Made by a program: the position numbers and the translations under genes
DNA from: Maylandia zebra
Taxonomy: Eukaryota; Chordata; Actinopteri; Cichliformes; Cichlidae
Length of the DNA stretch: 64,000 nucleotides
Direction: 5' to 3'
NCBI RefSeq assembly: GCF_041146795.1
Contig: NC_135179.1
Span: 31,190,547-31,254,546 of the forward strand
In this document: positions 1 through 11,156 of the stretch, in pieces
How the letters are laid out: each line of letters opens with the position of its first letter
How positions within the stretch are numbered: position 1 is the first letter of the stretch
The notes under the pieces: model-generated
The model's input: only the letters and a program-made list of their open reading frames with translations
The model's database searches: none
What the model was told of the DNA's origin: nothing

Positions 1-131
1 ACTGTTACTGAAGGTGAAGGTGATCCTAAAATGTCGGTGTCGTGGTTTGTTCCTTCTGGTGGCAAAAAGGGAGAAATATATGATCCATTAGTCAAACTAG
101 AAACTAAACCTGAAGCCACTATCTATGTAAG
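1..131 (+). CDS. SOUL/heme-binding protein paralogue, internal exon (partial gene)
   Basis: An open exon starts before the window, in frame at base 1, and ends at a GT donor at 132 in phase 2. Its 43 codons align with exon 3 of the complete heme-binding gene at 7683-9290: both contain GDP, SWF, DPLV and KPEAT.YVR, and both use the same donor phase. The following intron also resembles intron 3 of that gene up to about base 328, where LINE sequence begins. The expected last exon (about 57 codons, starting VFGG in the paralogue) was not found between 132 and 7683. This is therefore an older tandem copy, probably disrupted at its 3' end. The SOUL family binds heme or porphyrin. Whether this copy is still expressed cannot be judged here. 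Confidence 0.8.
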
Positions 132-329
132 GTGAGCGGTGTGTCCATTTATCTTTTAAATCACTTTGATTTCTTCAGTAGATCCAAAGTTTTTCATTTT
201 GCAGTTGTATTGTAGAATATAACTGCAAATTTGTGCAAAATTGTGAAGTTCTAAATGAACAAAATCAGTCATTATGACAGAAAAGAGAATTAAAAGAGAG
301 CAGCTAACACACAAGTCTAAATCTCACAG

Positions 330-586
330 GGAAAGATGACTCAATTTTGAGTTGAGTGAGAACCAGGAAACCTGTGACCCCTGTTTCAATCCAAAGGGGT
401 CAATGCGGACATCGTGGAGGACTATAAATACCTTGAAATACACAGAGACAATAAACTGGACTGGGTTAAAAACACCACTGCACTCTACAGAAAGGGCCAC
501 GGTCGTCTCTATTTTCGGAGGCAGCTGAGTTCTTTTAACATCTGTCGGACAATGCTCAGGATTTTCTATGAGTCTGTTGTGGACAG
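330..586 (+). mobile_element. CR1/L2-type LINE fragment (end of RT-coding region)
   Basis: The + strand codes for YKYLEIHRDNKLDW, a KGH.RLYFRRQL block and a FYESVV block. These are typical of the segment just after the reverse transcriptase core in fish CR1/L2-clade LINEs. The reading stops abruptly at about 586, where CAGTGTTGG-type repeat sequence begins. The fragment at 7277-7519 starts at the equivalent protein position, so the two are probably halves of one LINE. It replaces the place where the last exon of the first heme-binding paralogue should lie. Confidence 0.7.
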
Positions 587-623
587 CAGTGTTGGTCAAG
601 TTACTTGAAAAAAGTAATTACTA
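587..623. mobile_element. Left end of a hAT-like repeat (CAGTGTTGG type)
   Basis: The bases after the LINE break read CAGTGTTGGTCAAGTTAC and then a run resembling AAAAAGTAATTA. This is the familiar start of a high-copy fish hAT-type repeat. Its continuation resumes at 5123, after the CACTA-like element. The class is assigned from memory of the family. Confidence 0.45.
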
Positions 624-1476
624 CACTGTAAAAAAAATATTCCGTAGAAAAACAGAAAATGTCCTGGTAATTTTCTGCCAGTACATTTTCTGTTTTTTTA
701 CGGAGGTTTGACGGACCTTTCTGTAAATGATAAAACGGAAAATTCTGTAGATTTACAGTATACTCTCTGTACTATTTACGGACATTTCCTTCAGCTATAA
801 AACAGAAAATTCCGTTTATTCACAGTATATTTTCTGTATCATTAACTGATATTTTCCGTTAATAGAAAAATTGAAATTTCTGTTTATATTACTATTTCCA
901 AGCACTTCTTTTCACTGTAACTCATTAAATATAGTTCTTTATATCCTTAAACGTACATTTCTATGCAATTACAACCTAGTACACCATGTACTCAAAAATT
1001 CATAAATTAAAACTTAAATTAATTTGTGCTTCGTACACAACAACATTGGTACAATTAATGTTAAATATTCTTTTATTCTCCTTAACTCAAACACTATACT
1101 TAAATATAATGACAGCATCCATCTTGTCATAAAACTACTAAACAGCTGATACATGAACAAAATAACTCACAAGCTTTCAAATTTGAGCATTTTTATTTCC
1201 TTGAAATCAGGTTGCCCTCATGTAAATGTGTTTATTTACATTCATTCAAGTGGCTACCAAGTGTTTTCTTCAAACAGGACACCTGACAAACAAAAAATGT
1301 CATATTTAACGACATGTTCACATTTAATAATATCCAGAGTACCTTTTAGTTAGAATCACTGCCTTGTGGTAGTTTTGCCTCAGCCAAATGGTTAAGGTGT
1401 GGTTTACATCCATCTCTGTCCACTTATGATACAGTATACACATGTAGTCAGTTATAGCCAAACACCTTTGATTACT

Positions 1477-1514
1477 GAATTGCATTCACTTCATTAATGA
1501 AGTGAATGTAATTC
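1477..1514. repeat. 38-nt near-perfect palindrome
   Basis: The two 19-nt halves are reverse complements with one mismatch and no spacer, centred on ATTAAT. It lies inside the CACTA-like element in otherwise featureless sequence. Confidence 0.8.
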
Positions 1515-2441
1515 ACATTTGTGTGAACATTTGTCTGAGATTAACTCTTTGGGCTCTTTACCTTACAATATAACATACTTGAGTCAAAATTTGTTGACTG
1601 TTTAAGTGGTGCCACATGAATACAACTGAACAGATCTAAAGAAGATGTTCCTGAACTTTGGGTTTATTCGAACAGGACTGATGGATAACCACAGGACTTT
1701 TCCCCATATGATAACTACAACACATAATAAATTAAGACAGATTACTGTCCCAAACTTAAAGATAAAAGTGTATTTACGGGACTTGTTTTGTCAGTGAGGA
1801 GCAAAGTATAATTAGAAGTGCTTGTTCTGATGAAAAGTTAAACTGTAAACAGCAGCATAGTGAATAAGGATCTGTGTCCACGAATCCTCAGCAGTGACAA
1901 CACTTAAACATCATAGTTCAAAATCCTTAATGCACACCTTTTTCTCCACGGTGTTCAAATTCTCTAAGCTGGTTAAGTAGAGGAAAAAGTCTGACATATT
2001 TCATGACCATTAAATGTTAGACAAGGCTCTGAAAACGAGGTTACAGTTACAAACAAAAACCTCTGCTTGTGCGCACAGACCCTAAATCACAACAAATAAG
2101 ACAATAGTAAGACAAATTACTACAAAGTCTTGTTACCGCTCTTCATATAACAGTGTGACAAAGTCCTGAATGCAGCCTGCATGTTAGTACATCAAGGTCC
2201 ATCTGAGCTTTAAGTAAAATACACTCAGCTTTTCCTTGGATTTTAAGAGTTGCTCAGTTCATACAGGAACTGCAGCAGTCGGAGTTAACGTGTCGCTGTG
2301 TTGCTCCTCCGTGTCAGCCATTGAGACTAGTCGCAATTTATTCTGAGGAAAAAAAGAGAAACAACAAGACATTTTTAAAAAGTTTGTATTTTTATAATTT
2401 TTTTTTACCTAGAGCATAAACAACATAAACAAAAAAAGGAT

Positions 2442-3502
2442 TAGGGCTGTGCGATATGACGATATATATCAGATTACGATATAAAAATGTCTATCGTTTC
2501 ATATTATACACTATTCTTTGTTTTGTGGTGTTGCAAAATAAACTGTTTACGGCAATATTTTTTTCATGGTTTTGATGGTCACTGTAGTTGCTATATTATT
2601 TCTTAAAGTTCTCTCCTTCTCTTATACTTAAAATAACCACACTATGGACGGACAAGTGACTGTTTTTAACGCGTACTTTCGTTACCAACAATGAGGATAA
2701 AACCATCGTGTGGCTCCGCCGTCCGCTTGTTTATTTTCCACATAAACCTTTCACAATAAAGCTCAAGTTTCTGTTGAGACTTTTCAAACTAAACTGAAAT
2801 GATATACATTATTCTCAAACATAAAATTTCAGAATATGCATCAAACAAATGACCTCAAATAAAAACATCAAGTAACTATAAATGGCGCTTACAGTCACCA
2901 CGCAGATGAAGGCACAGAGAATACCAGCATGGCCAGCAAGGATGAGGCAGAACCAGAAGGACCAGTCAAAAGAAATCGAGGACCTTATTGTTAAATGAGG
3001 GGCTACCTCTGTAGCATGGACATGGTTTGGTTATGAAAAGTCTGACACGCCCCAGAAAACTGTACTATGCAAATTATGCCACAAACTGGTCCCCACCACC
3101 ACTCGAACACGACAAACCTCTTTAACCACCTACACAAGAATCACATGAAAGAGTTTCGAGAGAGTTTACGAATGAAAAGCAAAAAAGAGTCGTCAGGTGC
3201 TCAAAATAATCCTTAGACTCAAACGTTAGAACAGGCTTTTCCTTGCAGCACGCCGTCTAATAAATACTCAGAAAGAAAATGGCGGCCATTTAAACTCATG
3301 TCTAAAAATGTATAGTTTCATGCATCGGTCAAAACACTCGACTCCAGGTACACGACGCCCAACTGAAAACATTTCACATAAGTCGAGTTGCCCGAGAATC
3401 ACAGAATTTACAGAAAATGCACTATTTTGTGATATATATCGTTATCAGGAGAGATACGTCTTATATTGGGATATGAGACTTTGGTCATATCACGCAGCCC
3501 TA
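2442..3502 (+). mobile_element. hAT transposon with BED-finger remnant, inserted in the CACTA-like element
   Basis: The ends are TAGGGCTGTGCGATATGAC and its near-inverse TCATATCACGCAGCCCTA. Flanking octamers AAAAGGAT (2434-2441) and CAAAGGAT (3503-3510) are an 8-bp hAT target duplication with one difference. Inside, about 3010-3160 on the + strand, is a decayed zinc-finger BED segment: SVAWTWFGYEK, then CKLC, and after a frameshift HLHKNH. The rest of the transposase is missing, so the copy is non-autonomous. A related, shorter and inverted copy lies at 29498-30194. Confidence 0.85.
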
Positions 3503-5122
3503 CAAAGGATTATAATTCACGTAGAGTTGCATACACATAACACCATTCTGTTGCAACAAAAGCAGTTTATAATTAAAGTAACATACATACCTTGAAAAAC
3601 TAAATCAACCACAACATTAAACTCACCTTGTGTTTGTAGAGAAGGTGATCAGGGTTTTTCTTCATTTCCTGAGACCAGCTGCTCTGGATCATCACCAGCT
3701 TGTATCTTCATCTTTTTTTTCACTCGGGGAAGTCTTTCCTTTTCTTGGCCATTGCTCTGCACTGGAAAACCAAAGTGTGTGATCAAAGGTGAAATAAGGG
3801 ATATTTTTCCACTGCAGGACTTAAAGTGCTTCAAGTAGTGATAGCTGTTGATCCATTTCTCAAATAATCTGTAAGGATCTGGATTTTTAAGAAAGATACA
3901 AATATCTCTGCTTATATTTGGCTAAAAGCTTGATATAGACAAGGCATATAGAGCCCCTGCACACCAGCACTGCGCTTACATTATAGTTCAATCAAGAAAT
4001 AGTTATTATTGATTTATTATTGAATTTATTTAGTAATAATTTTTAGTATTTAATCACATTAGCACAGTGGGGTGACAAAAATATTCCACATACAAGAAAT
4101 GCTGCTCAGCATTTCATAAATTACATTTTCAACAAATGTTGGAGTAAAAACACAGTTACAAGGAAAATGTATCTGTCTGTAAATATTAACTAAACATTTC
4201 TATGTGCTACAAAATAGACATACTGTAATTGTAAATGTGCTGAGGTGAAACTATACTTTCAATAATTTTACCACTACAGTCTGTTAACCACCGAAATAAT
4301 CTATGCTGGTCAGCTAGCTAAAAGTCTTTACTTTAGCAGCCCAAATCAGAGGCTAACATTAGCATTTGCTAGCGTCAGCCAGGAAGGTCTGAGGCTTAAA
4401 CTAGGGTTAGTGTAACTTTGCCTGAAACCATTTATAGTGTACAGTAGAGCCAACTGTAAAACACAGGTATTGATACAGTACTTATTAGAGTCCTAGAATA
4501 ATTTCTAGAACCATGAAGTTCTCACTTTCCCAGTTATCCACATCGCTGACTTTCGCTAATTAGCTAGTTAGCAGTCACAGCTGTGTAATACCCAGAGAGA
4601 CACAGACAGCTAACTATAATATTTATGAAAACTGGTTCAGCCACTGAAGGGCAAAACTGGTGGTATCACAGTAAAAATTATTTTAACATTAATTAAAATA
4701 AAGCTTAAGTCATGTTAAACCTAAATAACAATTATTTTAAAAAATGAGTCAGCAAAATATTCCTGACTTGTCTGGAGACAGCCGAAACCAGTTAACAAAT
4801 AAATTAACAATTCTTTCTAAATAAAAACACGGAATCTTTTGAAAAACATTATTTTAATAAAACAAAACATGAGTTTTAATACTTACCACAGAAATTTGAA
4901 GGCAGTTTCTCCAACTTCAGAATCCAAAATCCAGATGAAGCCTGAAAGAAGCCTAATGGCTGCTCTTGCGCTTACTTTTCCCTCCTTTTCAGGTTCTTTT
5001 TCCCACAATGCATTGCAGTAGTTGAGAAATACAGAAAAATACCTGTAAATGACTAATACGGAAAATTCCTTCACGTTTATACAGTAGATTGTACTGTATT
5101 TTTACGGATTTTTTTTACAGTG
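3503..5122. other. Right part of the CACTA-like element, no gene seen
   Basis: This is AT-rich, non-coding right-hand sequence of the element. From about 4190 it matches the second copy at 42050-42927 almost throughout. The small ORF at 3649-3834 on the - strand is lysine-rich and resembles nothing known to me. Confidence 0.6.
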
Positions 5123-5430
5123 TACCTAACTACTAATTACTTCTCCAAGAATGTAATCCCGTTACTTTACTGATTCAGTTCTATTTTTTTTCTGCATAAT
5201 CCATCATATAAAATTGAATCAAATGAAAAAGTCTCTTTTTAAAAATTGTTTTATTAGATTTAATCTTTTGACTTTATGCACATTGCATTAAGCAAAAATT
5301 AAATTACATGCAACAGTCTTTGATTTGAAGAAATGTGTCTAACATTCAAATCTATTTTCTGCATATTTCAGCATATAAAACTGCAAAAAAATAAATAAAA
5401 TTAAAGATTCAGCGGTTTCACATTCCCGTG
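5123..5430. mobile_element. Continuation of the hAT-like CAGTGTTGG repeat
   Basis: The sequence AACTACTAATTACTTCTCC followed by a TAATCCCGTTACTTTACTGA-type block continues the repeat that began at 587. Removing the CACTA-like element restores the usual order of this repeat family as I remember it. Confidence 0.45.
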
Positions 5431-5435
5431 GCAGC

Positions 5436-6095
5436 GTGCTAGGTATTCACTCAGATTTGAAGTTTTTTCGCTGTAGAAAGAAGTTTTCTTCCCACGCAGA
5501 GTGTACAGCGCACACTGTACAACAGAAGAGCCACCTCCACGGGACAAGACTCAGCTGTCCATCTGCATCTAAAGGACAAAGGTCACTCTTTCGAGGATGC
5601 CAATGTTCACATTTTGGACAGAGAAGACAGGTTTGAAAGAGGAGTGAAAAAAGCCATCTATGTCCAGTGTGAACGACCATCTTTGAACACAGGCGGCGGT
5701 TTACGACACCAACTGTCTGCCATCTATAATCCAGTTCTGAGATCCCTTCCCAGACGCCTTAACGCCCACTCACATCCTGGGCCATCTGACCTCAGGAAAT
5801 CACATGATAGGGGCTAGGTTTCACAATGAGCTCATCCGACACCCTGGCTGATAGTGACCTAAACCCATTTTCACACCTTGGCTTGTGTGATTAGGTAGAG
5901 GATCATTATTAGGGGGTCCATTGTCCCCCTTGGGTCTTACATCTTGGACTCTCCACCATTTGACCCTAGAACTGAAGAAGCTTCTCGGATGAGAGGTGAA
6001 ACGTCTTCAAGCAACTGAAAGAAGTCCAGACGCTTTTCTTTCTAAACTCCTTAGACTACGGTGACCTGGATGACTGAGAACCTTCACAGAGACAG
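5436..6095 (+). mobile_element. Penelope-like element 3' part with GIY-YIG endonuclease tail
   Basis: One + frame through about 5541-5813 contains KGHSFEDANVHILDREDR, then FERGVKKAIYV, ERPSLN and GGGLRHQLSAIYNPVLRSLP. This is the conserved C-terminal tail of the GIY-YIG endonuclease of fish Penelope-like retroelements. It is followed by the non-coding end, which carries GGATGAGAGGTGAAACGTC (about 5979-5997). The reverse transcriptase part is absent, so this is a 5'-truncated copy. Family identity is from memory of such tails. Confidence 0.7.
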
Positions 6096-6255
6096 CCCGC
6101 ACTAATGTTTTTGTCACTTTTTACGTAATGAAACTGGAAGTAATGTCAGTACTTCCATGCTTTAAACTCTGCATGGCCGTACCCTCTTCTGCACTATTAT
6201 CCATTGTTGAGCTACACACATCCCACACTGTAAGTATGCACAAATGACTTAATTC

Positions 6256-6949
6256 TAGGGCTGCACGATTTTGCATAAAATGAGAATCACGATTTTTTGG
6301 CTTAGAATTGAGATCACGATTCTCTCACGATTTTCTTTTCCAGTATAAATATTTATTGCACTTATTAACTGCACATCAACTTCGTAACAGTTGAGACTGA
6401 ACATAAAAACAATAAACAAACATAAAAACAACAAATGTCTCACGTTTTGTGGTTGCCGCAAAATGTTGTACTGCTTGAAATTCCGCCTCCACCGTTGCTC
6501 GACACTGTGTGTATAGAGCAGGTAGTGCAACAATAGAAAAATAGTTGCGGGACGGCACTGTGTAGCATTTGTCTAGGGTGTTGATCATTTTCCTAAATCC
6601 CTCGTTTTGCACAGTGTTGGTGGGAGCCATATCCTTGGTCAGGTGATAAGTAATAGCCTCTGTAATTTCTTTGTGCCTGCGGGAGTTCGACGGGTATAGG
6701 GAAGCGCTGTATAAGGTTCCCGTTATTGATGTTTGGGTGGTTGACCGGGACGGATTTTCTCCTGTTACTTTCTCGTCATCCCTGACGTGCTCGCCGTTGT
6801 TTTTTCCCTGCTAATTTTAGCATCACACGGCACAGCTTCTGCATCACGTGGTATAAGGCTCCGCCCTTGTCATTTGTTGAGCAGGAAGAGTGAGCGCTTG
6901 TTTTCATGCAGATTACGTCCCGGATCAAAATGCGGTACAATCGTCATCG

Positions 6950-6980
<31 letters not shown>

Positions 6981-7059
6981 TGGTTGTCATTTGAAAACGA
7001 GATCACACATAAGTATGAATCGAGATCGCGATTTTCTAACGATTAATCGTGCAGCCCTA
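6256..7059 (-). mobile_element. 804-bp hAT element with transposase remnant
   Basis: The ends TAGGGCTGCACGATTTTGC and ATCGTGCAGCCCTA are inverted repeats. Perfect 8-bp duplications CTTAATTC lie at 6248-6255 and 7060-7067. The - strand retains a transposase piece (about 6690-6430) with NEGFRKMINTLDKCY, VPSRNYFS and a following LYTQCRATVEAEF block, as in ZBED-type hAT transposases. The catalytic domains are missing, so it is a deletion derivative. An internal T run sits at about 6953-6978. Confidence 0.9.
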
Positions 7060-7276
7060 CTTAATTCTGCAACATAATAAAATATAAAGCAACATATAAC
7101 TGAGCATTTGCTTTAACTTGCTGAATGTTTGTCTGCTGGCAACAGAATGCTTACACAAACAAACCCAGGATAGTAAGTGCAGCAATGTTACTTTGACAAT
7201 AGCAAATCATAGCTAATACATATATAGAGAGAATAATGTGCATAATGTGCATAAAGTCAATACTTCTGGACAAGTG

Positions 7277-7519
7277 CTCATCCACTTGTCACAGGTGGCC
7301 AGTGCCATCCTCTATTCTGTTGCATGTTGCATGCTGGGGCAGCAGGTTGAGGGTCGCAGATCCAACAGATTCAATATACTGATCCGCATGGCCAGTAATG
7401 GTGTGGGGATTGAGCTGGACTGGCTTAAGGTGGTGTTAGTGAGACGGATGTTGTCCAAGATAAGGACAATCACTCCCACACACACCATGACATGCTGGGC
7501 AGTCAGAGGAGCACTGTAA
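7277..7519 (+). mobile_element. CR1/L2-type LINE fragment (C-terminal coding)
   Basis: The + frame reads VASAILYSVAC and further on GVGIELDWLKVV and RRMLSKI, typical of the post-RT region of CR1/L2 LINEs. Homology starts exactly where the fragment at 330-586 stops. GTGGACAG before 587 and GTGGCCAG at 7277 could be the two copies of an 8-bp duplication made by the hAT-like repeat that split the LINE. Confidence 0.6.
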
Positions 7520-7558
7520 TGCATGTAAAAAGACAAACTGGCCTGCCTTGCAGGTTGA

Positions 7559-7607
7559 ATGTTATGCAGCACACCCACATAGTTCATGTGGGTGTGCTGC
7601 ATAACAT
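7559..7607. repeat. Perfect hairpin upstream of the heme-binding gene
   Basis: Two 22-nt arms (7559-7580 and 7586-7607) are exact reverse complements separated by AGTTC. The hairpin lies 75 bp before the start codon of the gene at 7683, so it is either in the promoter or in the 5' untranslated region. It could be a regulatory structure or the scar of a small foldback transposon. Confidence 0.9.
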
Positions 7608-7682
7608 TAGACGTTACACTGTGATTATCTTATTAAACAGGAGGACTTAGTCCAGAGCTCAGTTCATCAGGAGTCTGTGATC

Positions 7683-9290
7683 ATGGCACAGGTAATGTTT
7701 GCACTCTTCGCACTTTTTCTGGTTTCAGTCTGCACAGGACAGGACTTTTGTGTGGGAAAGTGTCCCCACTACAAAGTACTCGAGGCCTACCCGGTAAGTT
7801 TTTGGAACAATTCAGATACAGAATTTGTGTCATCTTCATTATAATGGTTCTTTAACATTTGTGCTTCTTTTGCATGCAGGACTTTGAGGTGCGCTTATAT
7901 GACACTTCCACCTGGATTACTACCAAGATTGACAGCTCCCAGTCCAGTGATGTCCTCGCTGCAAATTCACGGCTGAAGGATTATGCCAAGAAGCAAACTG
8001 AAGCAGGTATACGAGGAACTGAAAGTGCAAGTGTGTGATGTAGTTTGTTTTGTAATGTTGATGTTTCTTTTCAAACACAGTAATCCAAGAGATTAGTTGT
8101 TTCAAATGGGCCATAAGAGGACCATAGCTATACAAATCAAGTTAATTCACTAGTTATTGACTGATGCGTAGGATTACAAAAATTAAAACTGATTATTTCC
8201 TGGTACCACTTGTAAGTACGAGGTAAGCAAAGTAAAGGAAGACAAGGTCTTATTATATATATATTTTATAAAAGTATATAAAACAGGTACAACTAGTTCT
8301 TCATAAGAAGAGTTGTTTGATTTTTATTCAAAACTGAAAGAAAGAAGAAAAAGGGGAGCTCAAATCTAAAATTTGTAACTTAAACACATTTGTACTGTTT
8401 TATTGTCCATATTAAAGAAATACTTGATATAGCATGGAGTCATTTTTCTTATTAAAAAATGTATTGAATTTAAAAAAAATATTTAAAGACTATAAAATTT
8501 CATAAATCACTGACTTATTTCAGAAATGTTTTAGCTCTGAATTTCTGCAGCCCCACACATTTTCAGTAAAATGCACCTTCAAGCATGTTTTTCTTTCTTT
8601 TTCTCTTTCAGGTTTTGAGATCTCTAGTGACACTTGGCCTGCACTGGTCAAGGTCACAGATGGTAAAGGTGATCCTGAATTTGCCTTGTCCTGGTTTATT
8701 CCTCCTGGTACCACAACACCTGAAAATTCTGATCCCTTGGTCCAACTGGAAAGTAAACCTGAAGCCACTGTGTATGTCAGGTGAGAAACAAGTCCATTTA
8801 TCTAGTTTTTCCCCAGAAAACCAAGAAAGACTTTAATTCAGCAGTTATTTTGTAAATCTGTAAACATGTTACCACCTAACAAATACTGAAAAGGGAGGAA
8901 CATTAATTTTGGACTAAGCTTCACCAGATTCCAATTTGGGGGTCAGAAAGAGAATTAACTATGAAGTTTCACATACATAATATGCAAAATTACTTACAGA
9001 GTAAACTTCAATGATAGCAAGTTTTTAAAAGCATTAAAAGGAGGGCAAAGCCTAAATCTCTTTAGTCTTTGGCCAACCTGAAAGATATCTAGAATTCTGC
9101 TTTGTTGTCTGCTCTAAGGGTTTTCGGTGGCGCTCCAAGCATCCAGAGTGGCCAAGAAAATGCAAAGAAGCTTCGTGAGGCCTTGATTACAGCTGGGAAA
9201 ACCTTTGATCATGACACTTACAATGGAGCTGGATATGAATCATTTTTCTCTCTTACTCACCACAATGAAATTTGGATCTACGCTGCCTGA
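7683..9290 (+). CDS. Secreted SOUL/heme-binding protein (hebp2-like), four exons
   Basis: Exons are 7683-7793, 7880-8006, 8612-8780 and 9119-9290, all with GT-AG introns in phases 0, 1 and 2. They give a protein of 192 residues, normal for the SOUL family, which binds heme or porphyrins. The N-terminus MAQVMFALFALFLVSVCTG is a clear signal peptide, followed by QDFCVGKCPHYKVLEAYPDF. The domain runs on through RLYDTSTW (exon 2), WPALVKVTDG and SWFIPPG (exon 3) and ends in FFSLTHHNEIWIYAA (exon 4). The start is the first ATG before the signal peptide. A tandem paralogue precedes it (1-131). A perfect hairpin lies just upstream. AATAAA at 9691-9696 is a likely poly(A) signal. The family is firm; the orthologue (hebp2 or a fish soul gene) is not determined. 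Confidence 0.92.
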
Positions 9291-10150
9291 CAACAGCAGA
9301 CATCGTGAGCTGAACAAAATCTTTTCATCATGTAATCAAAGTGGGTTTTTCCATAGACATCATTTACTGTTTCACTTGCAGTAAAAAATCATGCACTGTA
9401 TTTTTTGGGGGGCATCCGTAGATTTTTTGTTCTACACATCTCCAAAGGGGTTTACTTTTTTAAGTGTGTGTTTTGTGTCTTTTTCTATTTCTTTACTGTT
9501 TGCAAAAGCCCTTGTTTTTAATTTCATGCATTGGTAGAATGTTCCTTACATGAGTCAGCCCTGGAGGAACTTTCCTGCAGGTCTCCAATTACACAGAAAT
9601 GCATTTAGACTTGTTTGTGCAAAAGCTGAACATACCTCCAGGGTTATTGTTTCTGGGCTACGTCCTGACATACTGGTTTATCTGCATGTAAATAAAGATT
9701 GCTCGCAAATGATAACACTTGACTACCTTAAGAAACTAAAAGATCCTCCCATTCCAAAAACATTACCCTTTCTGTTTGTTTGGATGCATAATTACATGAA
9801 ACTGCTACAGTCACAGAAACATGGCTAACTACAACTGAAATAAAAAAGCCATCTACATTTGTAGCATCTGAGCCTGTTTGTTTGTCCTTGTTTTATATTT
9901 TGAAAAACAAAAATAAATTATATATTTTTTAAAAAGCCATCTACATAGCTACACCTGAAGATTGCTAACATCTACCTTCAAAGAAGAATAGCTAACAACG
10001 CATAATCCACAGAAAGACAGCGCAGTAGGCTAGAGCAGATTTTCCAGTGAGCAACATGGGCATATGCCCATGCCCACAGTTCATTACATTTTTAACTAGC
10101 TCCCACAGTAATATATTAAATACCAGGCAAAGTAAATCCCACAGATATGG
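9291..10150 (+). other. 3' untranslated region and intergenic sequence
   Basis: AATAAA occurs at 9691-9696 and related words at about 9839 and 9912, so the heme-binding transcript probably ends between 9700 and 9940. The open frame at 9550-9828 lies in this UTR and shows no domain. The rest to 10150 is AT-rich with nothing recognisable. Confidence 0.6.
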
Positions 10151-10153
10151 AGA

Positions 10154-10975
10154 CCAACTCTCTCTTCAGGGTGTTTTGTTGCTTTAATTAATTTATTATT
10201 AACAACAATATAAAATTATGCACAAAAGGAATTACTAAAAAAAAAAAAAAAGTGGCTTTATTTATATATGTTTATATATAAATATATACGGTTGCCCCTA
10301 GAGACAAAGCATGTACAAACTCCAAAAAGCACGTACAAATTCCAAAGCATGTACAAACTCCAAAACACATTTCTAGCATTAATTGGACTTCCAAAACAGA
10401 GCTACCCTAGATCACTTAAATTACACAATTGAAAGCATATGTGTATTGTTTGTGTATTTACACACAAGCACTCATAGATATATTCAAATAATTTAAAAAA
10501 AAAAAAAAAGTTCATTTACCCGTCACTACCACACACCAAATCCGGTCGTTGGTACTTCCTGGCTTGTGTAGCCACTAGGTAACAAAAAGCTCAACACTGC
10601 CCCTTTTTTGTACGTGTTTTGGAGTTTTTAAGTGCTTCGGGGTTTGTACGTGTTTTGGAGTTCGTGCATGTTTCGTCTCTAGGGGCCACCGTAAGTATAC
10701 TTTTATTTATTCACTCCACATAAAATGTAATAAATAAATCATATAATACAAAAAAAAAAACAACCATTTACATTTCAACTTTTAACTATTTAAATTTTCA
10801 GCTTTTTCCTTCTAAACAAATTTAAAGTGAAACAACACAATTAAATATAAACGTGAAAAAATATGAAAACAAAAAGAAGATGCACATTCTCTGTCATATG
10901 GGCCTGCATGAATAAACTTTCTGAATCCTTTATCATCCGCAACTGAAAATAGTTGTGGATCATTGTCAGGGACCA
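10154..10975 (-). mobile_element. hAT (TAGTGATG family) fragment, copy A
   Basis: This aligns along most of its length with the complete element at 46362-47472 but lacks both termini. A - strand stretch (about 10955-10860) keeps DPQLFSVADDKGFRKFIHAG, a piece of a ZBED-type hAT transposase. Internal GTACAAACTCCAAA words are repeated several times. Confidence 0.7.
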
Positions 10976-11156
10976 AGCAGTAAAGCATAAAGGACACAGG
11001 TGGTTTCAATTTTTAAAAAAGGGGGGGGTTTTATTGACCCAAAAATATGAAAATATATTTAACAAAGCCAAAACTTAAACAGGCAGACCAATAAAAGAGG
11101 TCAACTCAATAGACTAAACTCAAGATAATAATTAACAAAACCTCAAACAAACATAT
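10976..11156 (-). repeat. Host repeat into which the Gypsy element inserted (left part)
   Basis: The - strand carries AATAAAACCCCCCCC (about 11022-11036), which looks like a polyadenylation region. The same repeat continues after the provirus at 18128-18480. It may be an old solo LTR, but its ends were not defined. Confidence 0.35.

Larger units (their letters stand above)
624..5122. mobile_element. CACTA/EnSpm-like non-autonomous DNA transposon, copy 1
   Basis: The element starts CACTGTAAAAAAAAT and ends with the inverted form ATTTTTTTTACAGTG. Next to the left end are several imperfect subterminal repeats containing ACAGAAAATTCCG-like words (about 640-900), as is usual for CMC/CACTA elements. 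The dinucleotide TA flanks both ends. The length is 4.5 kb including a 1.06 kb hAT insertion. No transposase could be read in either strand, so it looks non-autonomous. The right 0.9 kb recurs at 42050-42927. Chapaev or another CACTG-ended family is an alternative. Confidence 0.65.

Noticed and set aside
6787..7077. 96-codon ORF with a run of Phe
   Set aside because: It crosses the T run and the terminal repeat of the hAT at 6256-7059; chance frame.
9550..9828. 92-codon ORF downstream of the heme-binding gene
   Set aside because: It lies in the probable 3' UTR, spans the AATAAA at 9691 and has no domain or composition typical of coding sequence.
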